A stretch of DNA of 64,000 nt, taken from positions 1 through 64,000 of the forward strand of contig NZ_BCVE01000019.1 of the NCBI RefSeq assembly GCF_001591585.1, written 5' to 3'. This DNA is from Niallia circulans NBRC 13626 (GTDB lineage Bacteria > Bacillota > Bacilli > Bacillales > Cytobacillaceae). Positions 35,529-44,003 of the stretch are shown one piece after another. Position numbers and translations under genes: made by a program. Each line of letters starts with the position of its first letter. The stretch's first letter is position 1. The notes under the pieces are model-generated. The model saw only the letters and a program-made list of their open reading frames with translations. It was not told the DNA's origin and did no database searches.

Positions 35529-36164
35529 CTAACCCTTTGCAGGCAAAAGCTTAGCCGAAATCTTAATTGCTACCGCATCATCTAAATATCCGATTGGGAA
35601 AATGTAATCCGGAATAACATCAACGGAAATTATAAAATAGATAAGAGCGGCTCCCATAACAGCTAATTCCGTAATATTTCCTTTTTTGTTGGAAAAACGT
35701 TGATAATACTCTTTTAGTTGTTGTATGAATGGTCCTACCCCTTCTACTTTTTGCACTTTTTCTTCAAATTTATCAGCTACTAATCCCTTTCCTTCATCAG
35801 TCAATGCATAATGATTATATTTTTGAAGCTGTTCTTGCACTTCTTTGATAGAAAAGGTCTCCTTATAGTGGTTAGAAGAGAATAATTCACTTTGAATGGT
35901 TTCGATAGAATCGAAGATATCTTCTGATTGACTTGACACTTCTGAAGTTAAATAACCGGCCGCTGTAAACATTTTATCTACAGGAAAATCAAGAAACTTT
36001 GCAAATTTTTGAAGATGTTCTGGGGTTGGTCTTCTTTTGCCGTTAATTATTCGTGAGATTGTAGCTGTGTCAATATTCGTTAACACACTGAGCTTTCTCA
36101 TTGACATAGCATTTTTCTTCAAAAGATTTTTTAATAATAATCCAATCTCATTGATGTCCCTCAT
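35529..36164 (-). CDS. XRE-type HTH protein with C-terminal DUF1232 module
   Basis: A 211-residue protein. The N-terminal XRE helix-turn-helix is at about 8-65 (LLKKNAMSMRKLSVLTNIDTATISRIINGKRRPTPEHLQKFAKFL), a charged linker follows, and the C-terminal DUF1232/YkvA-like module spans about 160-205 (AALIYFIISVDVIPDYIFPIGYLDDAVAI), which is hydrophobic. This suggests a membrane-associated DNA-binding regulator. It is co-transcribed with the LCP gene and is divergent from the TSUP gene; inverted repeats in between are candidate operators. Confidence 0.85.
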   Translation of the reverse strand: MRDINEIGLLLKNLLKKNAMSMRKLSVLTNIDTATISRIINGKRRPTPEHLQKFAKFLDFPVDKMFTAAGYLTSEVSSQSEDIFDSIETIQSELFSSNHYKETFSIKEVQEQLQKYNHYALTDEGKGLVADKFEEKVQKVEGVGPFIQQLKEYYQRFSNKKGNITELAVMGAALIYFIISVDVIPDYIFPIGYLDDAVAIKISAKLLPAKG

Positions 36165-36237
36165 ATTAGATTAAGCTCCTATCTTTTATTATTCTTTTAT
36201 ATTAAGAATTTGTAATATTAACACGCAATATACTACT

Positions 36238-36268
36238 AAAATAGCGGACTGTTGATTTTTTGTCAACA
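36238..36268 (-). promoter_or_regulatory. Promoter of the XRE-LCP operon with inverted repeat
   Basis: On the minus strand consensus TTGACA (36266-36261), 17 nt, TATTTT (36243-36238). The -35 lies inside the inverted repeat TGTTGA-N7-TCAACA (36250-36268), a possible autoregulatory operator. Confidence 0.7.
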
Positions 36269-36376
36269 AACAAATCGTTTTCTATTATCTATCCCTATAA
36301 AAAACGCATAAACATCTATGAACTTATGTCTATGTATGGGTTATTACTTGATTAGAACATTAGAATGAACAAATAT

Positions 36377-36406
36377 ATTGACATATTGTCAATGAAATAG
36401 TATGGT
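36377..36406 (+). promoter_or_regulatory. TSUP gene promoter with 17-bp palindrome
   Basis: ATTGACATATTGTCAAT (36377-36393) is a perfect 7-3-7 palindrome whose TTGACA forms a consensus -35, with TATGGT 17 nt downstream. It shares TTGTCAA with the repeat at 36250-36268, so one regulator might bind both. The rest of the 36269-36548 region is AT-rich without further features. Confidence 0.6.
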
Positions 36407-36548
36407 TCAAATGACTTACAACAAATCTTTGTTTTCTTTTAAACTATCATTCTAATTCTTAAGTAAGAATTAGTTTTCATTCGATTCTTTTATGTAGAGA
36501 TTTACCACTATGTTTAAGACATTACCTTATTCACTAGGAGGCTATGTA

Positions 36549-37391
36549 ATGCTAACTTTCATTTTACTTCTTTTTATTTGTATTTTTGCCGGGCTTCTGG
36601 GCTCTATCCTCGGAATAGGTGGAGGGATTATTCTTACTCCAGTTCTAACACTAGGATTTGGGTTTGATATCCACCATGCGATTGGAGCAAGTATAATATC
36701 TGTTATTGCAACAAGTTCCGGTTCAGCAGTAGCATACTTAAGAGATCGAATGCTCAATATTCGCGTGGCCATGTTTTTAGAGATTGCTACTACGGTTGGA
36801 GCGATCATAGGAGCAATCTTAGTAGGCATTCTCTCGCCGACTCTTATGTTTATTTTATTTGGTTCTTTCTTACTTTACTCAGCGATCAATATGGTACAAA
36901 AGCTCCGTTCGGGCGAAGAAGTATTGAAAAAGGCGCAACCTGACTATTTATCGGACAGGCTAAAACTAAATAATACATATTATGATAAAAGCCTAAAGAC
37001 ACAAATTGATTATCAAGTCGAAAAAGTCCCAGCAGGGTTTAGTGTGATGTTTGGGGCAGGATTAGCTAGTGGGTTACTAGGGATTGGCAGTGGTGCCTTT
37101 AAAGTAATGGCATTGGATACATTTATGAAAATGCCACTCAAGCCTTCTAGCGCAACTAGCAACCTAATGATGGGAGTTACTGCTGCTGCAAGTGCAACTG
37201 TATTATTTTTCAACGGCTCTATCTTACCAGAAGTTGCTGCTCCCGTTGCTATTGGGGTATTAATTGGATCCACAATTGGAGCAAAAGTAATGCAAATATT
37301 ACCAGCAAAATGGATCCGAATTATTTTTATTCCACTTTTATGCTATATCGGTGCTCAAATGATATTAGAAGGATTTGGGGTGAAATTTTAA
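36549..37391 (+). CDS. TSUP-family transporter (TauE/SafE)
   Basis: A 280-residue membrane protein with about eight helices in two repeats. Each repeat carries the Gly-rich TSUP motif (GLLGSILGIGGGIILTPVL near 15-33 and ASGLLGIGSGAFKVMAL near the middle). The family exports sulfite, sulfonates or other organic anions. ATG 36549 has AGGAGG 7 nt upstream; the frame extends to 36510. It overlaps the next gene by 1 nt (TAATG). Confidence 0.9.
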   Translation: MLTFILLLFICIFAGLLGSILGIGGGIILTPVLTLGFGFDIHHAIGASIISVIATSSGSAVAYLRDRMLNIRVAMFLEIATTVGAIIGAILVGILSPTLMFILFGSFLLYSAINMVQKLRSGEEVLKKAQPDYLSDRLKLNNTYYDKSLKTQIDYQVEKVPAGFSVMFGAGLASGLLGIGSGAFKVMALDTFMKMPLKPSSATSNLMMGVTAAASATVLFFNGSILPEVAAPVAIGVLIGSTIGAKVMQILPAKWIRIIFIPLLCYIGAQMILEGFGVKF

Positions 37392-37771
37392 TGGAAGCAC
37401 AAAAAAAAGAACAAACTTCTGAAGAAGAATTAGTCATTATTGAGGAAACAATCGGAAAAATACTTAGATTCGGGGTTCTTGTCTCTGCCCTAATTATTTT
37501 TGTAGGCATTATTACTTATTTGATTACAAATAACTCTGGTTATAAGGAAACGTTCCCTACTAATTTTAAAGACATTTTTATTGGGGTTGCTGCATTTAAA
37601 CCATTTGCCATTATTATGCTAGGTCTCTTTTGTTTAATCCTAACCCCTGTATTAAGAGTTGGAATATCCTGTTATGCTTTCTATAAAGAAAAGGACTGGT
37701 TATATGTTGGAATAACAGCCATAGTATTAATAATATTATTTATCAGCTTCTTAATTGGTTATACTTCTTAA
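37391..37771 (+). CDS. DUF1634 membrane protein, TSUP partner
   Basis: A 126-residue protein with three membrane segments (about 22-44, 68-90, 98-122) belonging to DUF1634, a family commonly coupled to TSUP transporters. The start at 37391 overlaps the TSUP stop as TAATG, implying translational coupling. Its role is unknown; a subunit or regulator of the transporter is likely from context. Confidence 0.85.
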   Translation: MEAQKKEQTSEEELVIIEETIGKILRFGVLVSALIIFVGIITYLITNNSGYKETFPTNFKDIFIGVAAFKPFAIIMLGLFCLILTPVLRVGISCYAFYKEKDWLYVGITAIVLIILFISFLIGYTS

Positions 37772-37776
37772 AAAAA

Positions 37777-37813
37777 GGGCTTGTTTTCTTCCTGAAAACA
37801 GTCCCCGTTTTTA
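37777..37813 (+). terminator. Terminator after DUF1634 gene
   Basis: GGGCTTGTTTTC (37777-37788) pairs with GAAAACAGTCCC (37794-37805), one mismatch and one wobble, followed by CGTTTTTATT. Confidence 0.85.
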
Positions 37814-37876
37814 TTCATCCTGTTAAAATATCCTCTTTCGGATAACAAATCTTGATTTATTTCATACGGAATTCGG

Positions 37877-38380
37877 CTAATATTGTTTCTCTCCATGTTC
37901 TTTAATCAATCTGTAAAAGATAATCCAAATGCTAATAACTAATAAATAAATAACAAAGGAATAATAAATCGTATATCCATGTTGATAATGAAAAATCCCT
38001 ATCATGCCACAAATTCTCTCTATCGCAACACTCACAAGGGCCCAGCCTAAAATGTATAACAGCGTAAAATTAGGTTTAATATGGAAGAGATCATATAGAT
38101 AAAAGAAAAGGTAGCTTATCGGGGCATACATTACATGGGAAAAGAAATCCATTATTTCAAAAGAAGAACTGTCATTTATTATATAATAACGCACTGGTAA
38201 AATACTTAACGTATGGTCAAAAACGAAACCAAAAAAAATACCACACATGAGATATATACTCATCGTCTTTTTGGTAAAACGCCTTGGGAGCAATATCACC
38301 AATAAAAATCCCAAAAAAATCGAGATAAGGATACTCCACTCATTTAAACTAAAATGAAAATCATAATGTAATTCTTTCAT
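37877..38380 (-). CDS. Unknown polytopic membrane protein (second of pair)
   Basis: A 167-residue protein with about five hydrophobic segments; aromatic-rich (FFSHVMYAPISYLFFYLYDLFHI, then YTIYYSFVIYLLVI). I do not recognise the family. It overlaps the preceding gene as ATGA, so both are made together. No signal or catalytic motif is visible. Confidence 0.72.
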   Translation of the reverse strand: MKELHYDFHFSLNEWSILISIFLGFLLVILLPRRFTKKTMSIYLMCGIFFGFVFDHTLSILPVRYYIINDSSSFEIMDFFSHVMYAPISYLFFYLYDLFHIKPNFTLLYILGWALVSVAIERICGMIGIFHYQHGYTIYYSFVIYLLVISIWIIFYRLIKEHGEKQY

Positions 38381-38850
38381 TTTTCTTCCAACTCTCCTTT
38401 ATCCAGGCCAATAAACCAGCGGGCTATCCACCATACTAAAACTATTGATATAACATACAAAAGAGCAGAATATAACTGATTCCAATTCTCGAAGGCAAGA
38501 AGATCTGCCCATATATAGATCCGATCCTCCAAGCATAAAAACAACACAATGAGCCCAGTAAATAGTAATCGCCATTTTGTCTTCCATGAAGAGCAAAGGA
38601 TACAAATAGACAGGAGAATTTGAAATGGTATCACAATAAATCGGCAAATATACATAGCAAATGAACCTTCAACCGTGCGAGTAAGAGGGACCCAGTGCAA
38701 ATTAACATCTAATATTGTAAATATCGTAATTGTTAAAATTCCAATAATAAAGTACAAAAAAACAATCTCCGTAAGCATTAAACCTTTCGGAACAATAGCA
38801 AATACAATCAATACTATACATGCTAACAGTGACATAATAGCGATGGACAT
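38377..38850 (-). CDS. Unknown polytopic membrane protein (first of pair)
   Basis: A 157-residue protein with about five hydrophobic segments and an acidic tail (GLDKGELEEK). AAAGGATG precedes the start. Together with the overlapping downstream gene it makes a two-subunit membrane pair of unknown role; similar small membrane pairs of unknown function occur in other Bacillaceae, but I cannot name a family. Confidence 0.72.
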   Translation of the reverse strand: MSIAIMSLLACIVLIVFAIVPKGLMLTEIVFLYFIIGILTITIFTILDVNLHWVPLTRTVEGSFAMYICRFIVIPFQILLSICILCSSWKTKWRLLFTGLIVLFLCLEDRIYIWADLLAFENWNQLYSALLYVISIVLVWWIARWFIGLDKGELEEK

Positions 38851-38965
38851 AAATAATCATCCTTTAAAAGGTTTGGCATATAACATGTAATATGCCCAAG
38901 AGAAACAATATTATTTCCAAAATAAACTATTATTGCCAGTATTAAGATCGTCCGGTATATAGACA

Positions 38966-38997
38966 CAAAAGGCCTTCAAGTTTTCATACTTGAAGGC
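38966..38997 (-). terminator. Terminator after the siderophore ABC operon
   Basis: GCCTTCAAG (38972-38980) pairs with CTTGAAGGC (38989-38997), then TTTTG on the minus strand. Confidence 0.85.
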
Positions 38998-39012
38998 TTT
39001 CTCATTATAAAC

Positions 39013-39816
39013 CTATGCATTAACATGATATCGGCCCTTCGGCACAACTAAAGGAGTTCCTGAAACTGGATCATTAATCACCGTACAATTAAGTCCGAAG
39101 ATGTCTTTAACCAACTTACTTGTAATGATGTCAGCTGGCTTCCCCTCTCCTACAAGCTTGCCTTTGTCTAGTGCAAAAATATAGTCCGCATACCGTGCCG
39201 AAAGATTAATATCATGCAGGACCATTACGATCGTTGTACCGTATTTCCGATTAAGATCTGTCAGCAAATCTAATATTTCCACTTGATAGGTGATATCTAA
39301 GAAAGTGGTTGGCTCATCAAGAAATAAAATATCCGTTTGCTGAGCAAGTGCCATCGCAATCCAGACACGTTGTCTCTGCCCGCCTGAGAGCTCATCAATA
39401 TTTCGATTAGCAAATTCTGTAATCTTCATAATTTCCATTGCTTCTGCAACTGCTTCATAATCCTTCTTGGACCAGCCACTAAAGAAATTTTGGTGAGGAA
39501 ATCTCCCTCGCCCAACTAGATCTGCTACTGTTATTCCTTCTGGTACAATAGGGGATTGTGGCAAAATACCGAGAATGCGAGCTAATTGTTTTGGCGGAAA
39601 TTTACTAATCGCCTTTCCATCGAGTGCAATGCTGCCAGAGGAAGACTTAATAAGATTGGATAGTGTTTTTAAAAGCGTTGATTTTCCACAGCCATTTGCG
39701 CCGATAATCACACTAATTTTATTACTCGGAATTTCAAGCTCAATATCTTGCAATATCATTTTGCCTTCATAGCCTGATGTTAACTTTTCCGCTCGAAACT
39801 CATGTATCTTATCCAT
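39013..39816 (-). CDS. Iron-siderophore ABC transporter, ATPase
   Basis: A 267-residue FecE/FhuC-type ATPase: Walker A GANGCGKSTLLKTL (about 39-52), signature LSGGQRQRVWIAMALAQQ, Walker B ILFLDEPTTFLD and H-loop VLHDINL. It powers import through the two permeases upstream. Its ATG shares a base with the preceding stop (TAATG). It is the last gene of the Fur-controlled operon and is followed by a terminator. Confidence 0.94.
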   Translation of the reverse strand: MDKIHEFRAEKLTSGYEGKMILQDIELEIPSNKISVIIGANGCGKSTLLKTLSNLIKSSSGSIALDGKAISKFPPKQLARILGILPQSPIVPEGITVADLVGRGRFPHQNFFSGWSKKDYEAVAEAMEIMKITEFANRNIDELSGGQRQRVWIAMALAQQTDILFLDEPTTFLDITYQVEILDLLTDLNRKYGTTIVMVLHDINLSARYADYIFALDKGKLVGEGKPADIITSKLVKDIFGLNCTVINDPVSGTPLVVPKGRYHVNA

Positions 39817-40847
39817 TACAACTCTTCCTTTCGATTCATTCGAATTAATAGCATGATTAAGTATGGTGCACCTAGAATACCAGTGATCACACCTACTGGG
39901 TATCTAGCGACAAATGCAAACTGTCCAATCAGGTCAGATGCTAAAACCAAAATGATTCCCACAAGACCTGCCGGAATAACACTAGAAAATCCTATCCCAA
40001 CTAATCGTTTAGCAATAGGGCCAGAAAGGAATGCAACAAATGCAATCGGTCCAGTGGTAGCAGTAGCTAACGCAATAATTAGAACCGAACTGATAACCAG
40101 TACAACTCTTGTTCTATCTGTGTTAACGCCTAGTGATGCAGCAGTTTGTTCCCCAAGCTCTAACATATCTAATCGTTTTCCAAGTAAGATAATGATAGGT
40201 GCCAAAAGTAGAACGGTAATCATAAGCGGATAAAGATTCTCCATTTTCACACCATTTAAACTACCACTTAACCATCTCATTGCTGTCGGAACATCATGAT
40301 GCTGTCCAATAAGCAATAAATAGGATATTACAGCATTTAACATCGCCTGTATTCCAATACCTATCAATATTAACCTGCCAATAGAAAAAGAAGTGCCTTT
40401 CGATAATAGAAAAATAACCAGTACTGTAGCTAGTCCACCGATAATAGAAGCAATGGAAACAAACGTACTGCTTGCATGAAGAACAATGATACAAAATACC
40501 GCAGCAGCACTTGAGCCAGCTGTTATTCCAATAACATTTGGATTTGCTAGAGGATTACGAAGCATTGTTTGAAACACATGTCCAGAAATACCAAAAGCAA
40601 AACCAGCAAAAACCCCAGCCACCATCCTTGGAAAACGGATTGTTCCGACCGCAAAAGAGGCTCCTTTTACTTGCTCGCCTAGTAAAACACTAATTACATC
40701 CCCAACTGGATAAATCGTATTTCCAAGCATAAGCATCATGCAGCATAAAGCAAAAGCAATGATTGCTAACAAACTAGTCACAATAATAAAACGACGACGC
40801 CTTTTTGTTCTACCTACCATAATAAGATTCATTGATTCATTCATCAT
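39816..40847 (-). CDS. Iron-siderophore ABC transporter, permease 2
   Basis: A 343-residue FecCD-family permease with about nine to ten membrane helices (RFPRMVAGVFAGFAFGISGHVFQTMLRNPLANPNVIGITAGSSAAAVF is the family core near 70-115; GPIAFVAFLSGPIAKRLVG near 265-283). It forms a heterodimeric pore with permease 1. It overlaps permease 1 by 4 nt as ATGA. Confidence 0.94.
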   Translation of the reverse strand: MMNESMNLIMVGRTKRRRRFIIVTSLLAIIAFALCCMMLMLGNTIYPVGDVISVLLGEQVKGASFAVGTIRFPRMVAGVFAGFAFGISGHVFQTMLRNPLANPNVIGITAGSSAAAVFCIIVLHASSTFVSIASIIGGLATVLVIFLLSKGTSFSIGRLILIGIGIQAMLNAVISYLLLIGQHHDVPTAMRWLSGSLNGVKMENLYPLMITVLLLAPIIILLGKRLDMLELGEQTAASLGVNTDRTRVVLVISSVLIIALATATTGPIAFVAFLSGPIAKRLVGIGFSSVIPAGLVGIILVLASDLIGQFAFVARYPVGVITGILGAPYLIMLLIRMNRKEEL

Positions 40848-41878
40848 AACGTACGCATTTTCGCTTTCATAGTTATTAAGATTAAAATCGGGGCCCCGAT
40901 AAAGGCTGTAACTACGCCCACTTCCAGTTCACCGGGACTGCCAATAATCCGGCCGCACACATCTGAAATCGTTAGGATAATCGCTCCTGCTAGAGCGGAC
41001 ATTGGAATAATGTAGCGCAAATCAGGACCAATAATAAGACGGATCACATGGGTTGCAAGTAAACCTATAAAACCAATTGGGCCCGCTAGAGCTGTTGCTG
41101 CACCACACAATAAGACCCCTCCAAATGCCGCAACAAGTCTAAGTGTGCCGGTCCGCACTCCCAACCCCTTTGCTGCTTCATCCCCTAAGGCCAAAGCATT
41201 TAAGCCCGGGGCAGAGAACAAGGCGATTAGAATGCCTACAACGAGAAAAGGAATGAAAATAGAGATAGAATCCCAATTTCCAGCACCAACACTTCCTACC
41301 TGCCAAAATCTAAATTGATCCATAACATTGGAACGCGGAATCATAATAGCCATTACAAGAGAGGATAATGCTGCACTTGTCGCTGCCCCCGCTAAAACAA
41401 GTTTAAGGGGGGTGGCACCGCCACTCCCCATCGAACCAATTCCGAATACAAAAATGGCAGTTAAGATTGCTCCTGCTAATGCAAACCAAATGTATTGACC
41501 AGCAGTGCCAATATGAAAAAAGGATATCCCACAAACAACAAATAGAGCTGCACCTGTGTTTACTCCTAATATACTAGGATCTGCAATCGGATTACGAGTG
41601 ACGGATTGCATAAGAGCACCAGAAACTCCCAATGCAGCACCACACAACAAACTAAATACAGTTCTAGCAATTCTTTGGCGGACAACATTTGCTCCGTGAG
41701 ACTGTACTTCTGGATGGAATAATCCATCCAGTATTTCATTCCAGCCAACAGTGCGAGATCCAAAAGCAAGAGACGCCAATATACTTATACCGAGTAAGAT
41801 AATAGAAATTACTAATACACTAATAAATTTTCTCGGTATTAATAACTGCTTATTTTTCAGAACGGATGTCTGTTCCAT
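40844..41878 (-). CDS. Iron-siderophore ABC transporter, permease 1
   Basis: A 344-residue FecCD-family permease with the same core (GAALGVSGALMQSVTRNPIADPSILGVNTGAALFVV and GPIGFIGLLATHVIRLIIGPDLRYIIPMSALAGAI). It begins directly after the binding-protein gene. The two permeases are clearly different paralogues, as usual for FecC/FecD pairs. Confidence 0.94.
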   Translation of the reverse strand: MEQTSVLKNKQLLIPRKFISVLVISIILLGISILASLAFGSRTVGWNEILDGLFHPEVQSHGANVVRQRIARTVFSLLCGAALGVSGALMQSVTRNPIADPSILGVNTGAALFVVCGISFFHIGTAGQYIWFALAGAILTAIFVFGIGSMGSGGATPLKLVLAGAATSAALSSLVMAIMIPRSNVMDQFRFWQVGSVGAGNWDSISIFIPFLVVGILIALFSAPGLNALALGDEAAKGLGVRTGTLRLVAAFGGVLLCGAATALAGPIGFIGLLATHVIRLIIGPDLRYIIPMSALAGAIILTISDVCGRIIGSPGELEVGVVTAFIGAPILILITMKAKMRTL

Positions 41879-42928
41879 TTACTTCACTTTACTTACAGCT
41901 TCTGAGAGTAATTTTAGGTACTCGTCGAGCGTATATTCAATCGAAAGTGTACTTGGTGTTCCGGCTGCTGCAAGTGGCGTATTATCCTCGATAATGACAA
42001 CAGACCCTCTCTGTACAGCTGGAATCTTTCCATAAATCGGATCTTTCTGTAAAGCAGCAAGTGTTTCATCATTTCCATACGATACAAAAATATCTACATC
42101 ATTTAATATGTCTGCATTTTCAGCACTTACTTCCAAATAGAAACTAGTTGGATCCGTCATTTGACTTGTAATACTTTCCGGATATTCCATCCCCAACTCT
42201 GTAAGGAATTCACCTCGTGGATCTGTTGGTGAATAGATATAAAATTTGGATAAGTCAGCACCATTAACACTTACAAATGCTGCTTTTTTCCCTTTCAATT
42301 CAGGAAACTCATTTGCTTTATCTGCAATGAATTTTTCTGTATCTGCAATAAGCTGCTTCCCTTCTTTTTCCATACCCATTCCCATTGAATTATATGTTAC
42401 TTGTTCACGCCAAGAAGCAACCCAAGGATTTTTTGGATATGCTACAACAGGAGCAATTTCACTTAAAGTATCATACTCTTCTTGTGTAAGTCCTGAGTAC
42501 GCGGCAAGAATGACATCTGGATTAGAATCAGAAATCGCCTCAAAGTCTATGCCATCTGTATCTTGATAAATATTAGGATTTTTTTCACCTAGCTCTTCTA
42601 GTTTTTTTGCAGTCCAAGGTAACATTCCGCTATCATCTTGAACACCATAATTTGCTGCTGAGAAACCTACAGGTACAACACCAAGCGCAAGTGCTACATC
42701 TTGGTTAGACCATGCAATTGTTGCAACACGTTCAGGTTTTTCCTTAATGACAGTCTCTCCAAGCGCATGCTTAATCGTTATTGGATACGATGAATCTGTA
42801 TTAGAATCAGCTGATTTTTCTTTATCTGCCTTCGAGGATGACTGACTTGAACAACCCGCTAGTAAAAGAATGGCTACAATTGAGAATAAGAAAATAGAAA
42901 TAAATGGCTTTCTTTGTTTTTTAAACAT
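41879..42928 (-). CDS. Iron-siderophore-binding lipoprotein
   Basis: A 349-residue FecB/BtuF-type binding protein. A lipoprotein signal ends at LLLAGC (Cys 26), followed by a Ser/Lys/Asp linker. The motif KPERVATIAWSNQDVALALGVVPVGFS begins the ligand domain and ISDSNPDVILAAYSGL is typical of cluster 8 binding proteins. GAGGGA precedes the start. The exact siderophore cannot be read from the sequence. It is the first gene of the operon, immediately behind a Fur box. Confidence 0.93.
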   Translation of the reverse strand: MFKKQRKPFISIFLFSIVAILLLAGCSSQSSSKADKEKSADSNTDSSYPITIKHALGETVIKEKPERVATIAWSNQDVALALGVVPVGFSAANYGVQDDSGMLPWTAKKLEELGEKNPNIYQDTDGIDFEAISDSNPDVILAAYSGLTQEEYDTLSEIAPVVAYPKNPWVASWREQVTYNSMGMGMEKEGKQLIADTEKFIADKANEFPELKGKKAAFVSVNGADLSKFYIYSPTDPRGEFLTELGMEYPESITSQMTDPTSFYLEVSAENADILNDVDIFVSYGNDETLAALQKDPIYGKIPAVQRGSVVIIEDNTPLAAAGTPSTLSIEYTLDEYLKLLSEAVSKVK

Positions 42929-42963
42929 ATGTATGTCCCTCTTTTTCTATATAATTTTATAAT

Positions 42964-43015
42964 ATAAATGATTATCATTCTCAATTATAATACTTGTTTT
43001 CTATTTTTCTGTCAA
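42964..43015 (-). promoter_or_regulatory. Promoter with Fur box
   Basis: On the minus strand consensus TTGACA (43015-43010), 17 nt, TATTAT (42992-42987). A Fur box overlaps the start: AATGATTATCATT with partial flanks (42964-42982), about 15 of 19 consensus positions. This supports iron-repressed expression of the ABC operon. Confidence 0.88.
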
Positions 43016-43136
43016 TTACAAATAGTAAGTTATACGTGATTTTGCCATCTTTTGATGAAAATTCTCCATTTCACCAACTAAGAGACCATAAAATCAAGTA
43101 GACTACTAATAAATTTAAACTCTTTTAGGCATATTT

Positions 43137-43168
43137 AAAGGGCAACGCTAAAGCGATTGCCCTTTTTA
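43137..43168 (+). terminator. Orphan terminator
   Basis: AAAGGGCAA (43137-43145) pairs with TTGCCCTTT (43157-43165), with inner CGC/GCG and a plus-strand T5 tail. No gene precedes it on the plus strand; only the Fur promoter region lies upstream (a TATAAT at 42986 is a possible start), so a short RNA of about 150 nt may end here. Confidence 0.6.
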
Positions 43169-43275
43169 AATTCTCATTAACTTTTACTCTATTCATTTGC
43201 TTTAAATGCTTGTAGATTTTCCAAATGATTAAATATTGGCAAAAACGATATGAAAGCTTAATGTGCTAGTAAGAG

Positions 43276-43317
43276 CTAGGTAGCAAACAAATAATAAACA
43301 TTATCATACAAATGCAT
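43276..43317 (-). CDS. Micro-ORF, 13 residues
   Basis: ATG at 43317 with GGAGGAAG 5 nt upstream encodes MHLYDNVYYLFAT, stop TAG. It has an almost ideal Shine-Dalgarno for such a short frame and follows a second micro-ORF by 42 nt. No relative is recognised; it could be a leader peptide or a small expressed peptide, or chance. Confidence 0.35.
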   Translation of the reverse strand: MHLYDNVYYLFAT

Positions 43318-43359
43318 GATTTCTTCCTCCGTGTTATTACAATCTATTACTGTTTATCA

Positions 43360-43407
43360 TTATAAATAATGATGTTTCTCTATTTCTTCTACGAAAGACT
43401 TAATCAT
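43360..43407 (-). CDS. Micro-ORF, 15 residues
   Basis: ATG at 43407 with AAGAAGGTGAG upstream encodes MIKSFVEEIEKHHYL, stop TAA. It begins about 30 nt after the terminator of the DUF3243 gene. Not recognised. The two micro-ORFs together fill most of an otherwise empty minus-strand stretch; no promoter of their own is evident. Confidence 0.35.
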   Translation of the reverse strand: MIKSFVEEIEKHHYL

Positions 43408-43435
43408 TTGGTCTCACCTTCTTCTAATTTTTTGC

Positions 43436-43463
43436 AAAAAGAAAACTCGCCAAAGGCGAGTTT
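43436..43463 (-). terminator. Terminator after DUF3243 gene
   Basis: AAACTCGCC (43443-43451) pairs with GGCGAGTTT (43455-43463) around AAA, then TTTTCTTTTTG on the minus strand. Confidence 0.88.
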
Positions 43464-43508
43464 CACTTTCCATCATTTCTTTTATCCTTTAAAAATTGAA
43501 ATCACGAA

Positions 43509-43820
43509 TTAATTTGCCAATTTTACAAGCATATGTGCTAATTTATGGCGTTCCTCTTCATTTCCCACTTTCCACAGTTCCTGAAGAAGTGCCTCCTCAC
43601 GATTTTGCGGTTCTGCGTTGTTAGCAAGATAGCCAGCGACTTTCTCTGCGCTTTTCGCTAATTGCTCTTCATCCATGCCAAGATTTTTGCCCACTTCTAT
43701 TTTACTGCTTAGATAAGATTTAAACTCATTAAAATTCTCTAGCTTCTCTTGGATTGTTTTTCTATCCATTTCTTTCACTGTTTCTTCGGCCTTGTTGGGA
43801 TCTGCATTATAATTATTCAT
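43509..43820 (-). CDS. DUF3243 protein, YmfJ-like
   Basis: A 103-residue soluble, charged helical protein of the DUF3243 family (NFNEFKSYLSSKIEVGKNLGMDEEQLAKSAEKVAGYLANNAEPQNREEALLQELWKVGNEEERHKLAHMLVKL), similar to B. subtilis YmfJ, function unknown. ATG 43820 is chosen because GGAGGG lies 10 nt upstream; the open frame continues to a TTG at 43838. Here it is not in the ymf neighbourhood. Confidence 0.85.
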   Translation of the reverse strand: MNNYNADPNKAEETVKEMDRKTIQEKLENFNEFKSYLSSKIEVGKNLGMDEEQLAKSAEKVAGYLANNAEPQNREEALLQELWKVGNEEERHKLAHMLVKLAN

Positions 43821-43948
43821 CAATAATCTTCCCTCCAATTATTTGTTTGTCCCTTAACTATTCCCCAGAAAAGCCGCGCGAAACTTTATATCGACTTAGC
43901 AATAATCTCCATTTCTATCTCATTCCTCACAGGTCCTTTGTTATCCGT

Positions 43949-43995
43949 AAAAAAAACGAAGATTCTCCAGTGTTGCACCGGAAAAAACCTTCGTT
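43949..43995 (-). terminator. Terminator after MFS gene
   Basis: AACGAAG (43955-43961) pairs with CTTCGTT (43989-43995); the inner part can also pair (TCC/GGA, GTG/CAC). T8 follows on the minus strand. Confidence 0.8.
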
Positions 43996-44003
43996 ATGAT
44001 AAA

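Noticed and set aside
42246-42566. 106-codon plus-strand ORF
   Set aside because: Antisense shadow of the siderophore-binding lipoprotein gene.
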